From contig OY294049.1 in assembly GCA_958510825.1 (NCBI GenBank), positions 3,410,001 through 3,474,000 on the forward strand: a stretch of 64,000 nucleotides of DNA, in the 5' to 3' direction. Of this stretch, positions 62,891-64,000 are shown one piece after another (within the stretch, counting starts at the first letter, position 1; each line of letters starts with the position of its first letter). Below the pieces are notes generated by a model that saw only the letters and a program-made list of their open reading frames with translations, had not been told where the DNA came from and did not search any database. The translations under genes were made by a program, and so were the position numbers. Source of the stretch: Brachypterus glaber. Its lineage: Eukaryota > Arthropoda > Insecta > Coleoptera > Kateretidae.

Positions 62891-64000
62891 TGGGTTTGTT
62901 ATGATGCTTATATTTTATATTGCGTTAAAACTTTTAAAATAATATTGCTTTAATCATACATTCTGGCTTTACCAGATTTGCTTCGGCAGAGTCCGGTTGT
63001 TCTAAGTTTAGATTGGGACCCTTTTTGGTATAACTTAAAAGTTGACTTATAGATTTAATTATATAAACAAATATTATTTATTGTTAAAATGGTCGTTTCA
63101 AATGTTCTAATAGTAATCTTGCGAATTTATTAGATTTAAACTCTTTGTCGGGGTAATTAAATATAGTCGATTTCTTTAGAAATATAGGCGCACTAACGGG
63201 AGGGGTAAACCGCTGACAAAATTTTGACTCCGGTGAACTTTGGACAAAAAAAATATATTATTTTCAAGAAGACGGATGTACTTTTAAATCAGAATTTTTG
63301 AAAATGCTCGCCATTTACATAAAATTGCAAAAACGCAAGAAATTTAAAAATACTACAAAATGGCAATGTCCGGGACTTTTTTGAAAAAAGTATATTTTTT
63401 ACAGCCCTAATAAAAGGTGACATTCGTAATTTTCATTTAATTATTTCACAAAAGTCAATATTCCTGATAATGTAAAAATTACAAAAATTCATGAATTTAG
63501 CTAGTTTTCTTAAGTATTATAATTTTTGAGTTAAAACTGGCTTATTTCTTAAAAACTGAAATTTGATTGGCAAATTAAAACTTAAAATAAAACTGGGTAT
63601 AATATTATTTTTAAATTATTTTAGAACTAAATCAAAAACAATTTTCCTTTTAGGATGAAACTTTTTAAGTACCCAGGTATCGTTTTTACTTCTTTTATTT
63701 CGAATAAATGTATATTAAATAGGTTTTTGCATAAAAAAGCTATTTTGTTAAATTAAAGCACTAGCACTTTGTCTAGATTACCGAAACTTTTAGACAATGT
63801 TTTTTTTTCAGCAATTACAAGTTGCTCAAAATAATAATAAATACAGTTGTCTAATTTAAACAAATGCAAAATAAACAACCAAGCAGTCTAACATAACATT
63901 TATCTAGAGAAATTTCGAAATTTTAAGGTCAGTGAGCGAATTATTGCCATGTTAAGACCTTTTATTTTTTACTGGATTCAAATTTATTTGTAATCACCCG
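62891..64000. other. No gene recognised
   Basis: A/T-rich sequence to the window end. No exon, RNA gene or paired terminal repeat was found. Confidence 0.3.

Overview
The window is A/T-rich eukaryotic DNA with spliced genes, almost certainly from an insect with a large, transposon-swollen genome. A beetle is my best guess, but the sequence alone does not prove the order. Very little of it codes for host protein. One complete gene is readable: on the minus strand between 13419 and 10166, five exons with consensus splice sites join in frame to give a 334-residue adenosine-deaminase-like protein (ADAL, the N6-methyl-AMP deaminase family) with every metal-binding and catalytic motif present. About 2.9 kb away on the plus strand, a TATA box, an insect initiator and a first coding exon (16272-16851) begin a type II membrane protein with a furin site, most like the N-terminal stalk exon of the TNF ligand Eiger. 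Its later exons were not found and may lie beyond the window behind a very long intron.

The rest is a dense, nested landscape of small DNA transposons, most of them foldback elements. By region: 1-10.1 kb holds palindromic TA-flanked MITEs, a tandemly duplicated 0.3-kb repeat and a TTAA-flanked MITE. 10.1-16.9 kb holds the two host genes, with a TTAA element inside a duplicated intron segment. 17-29 kb holds further TTAA and TA MITEs, two retrotransposon tails, a Penelope-like fragment with two hammerhead-ribozyme motifs, a series of small GC-centred hairpins and a head-to-head dimer of tRNA-derived SINE sequence. 29-37 kb holds a long-TIR Tc1/mariner-like element with half a transposase sitting at the dyad centre of another palindrome, a 53-bp minisatellite, and a 2.9-kb element containing both a TA MITE and a hAT MITE with an 8-bp target duplication. 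39-46 kb is a large interrupted inverted repeat bordered by ~100-bp tandem repeats. 46-64 kb holds a pogo-like MITE, several palindromes, a 200-N assembly gap (51777-51976), a four-layer nest of MITEs and a SINE, and three elements built from iterated copies of their own short motif.

Two themes recur. First, several insertions can be dated against an empty paralogous site inside the window (12179-12475 against 12615; 43571-44348 against 40874). Second, at least six unrelated elements share one layout: short terminal repeats around a dense cluster of an element-specific, often palindromic 8-15-bp motif. The only transposase coding sequence recognised is one truncated frame, so nearly all these elements would depend on enzymes encoded elsewhere.
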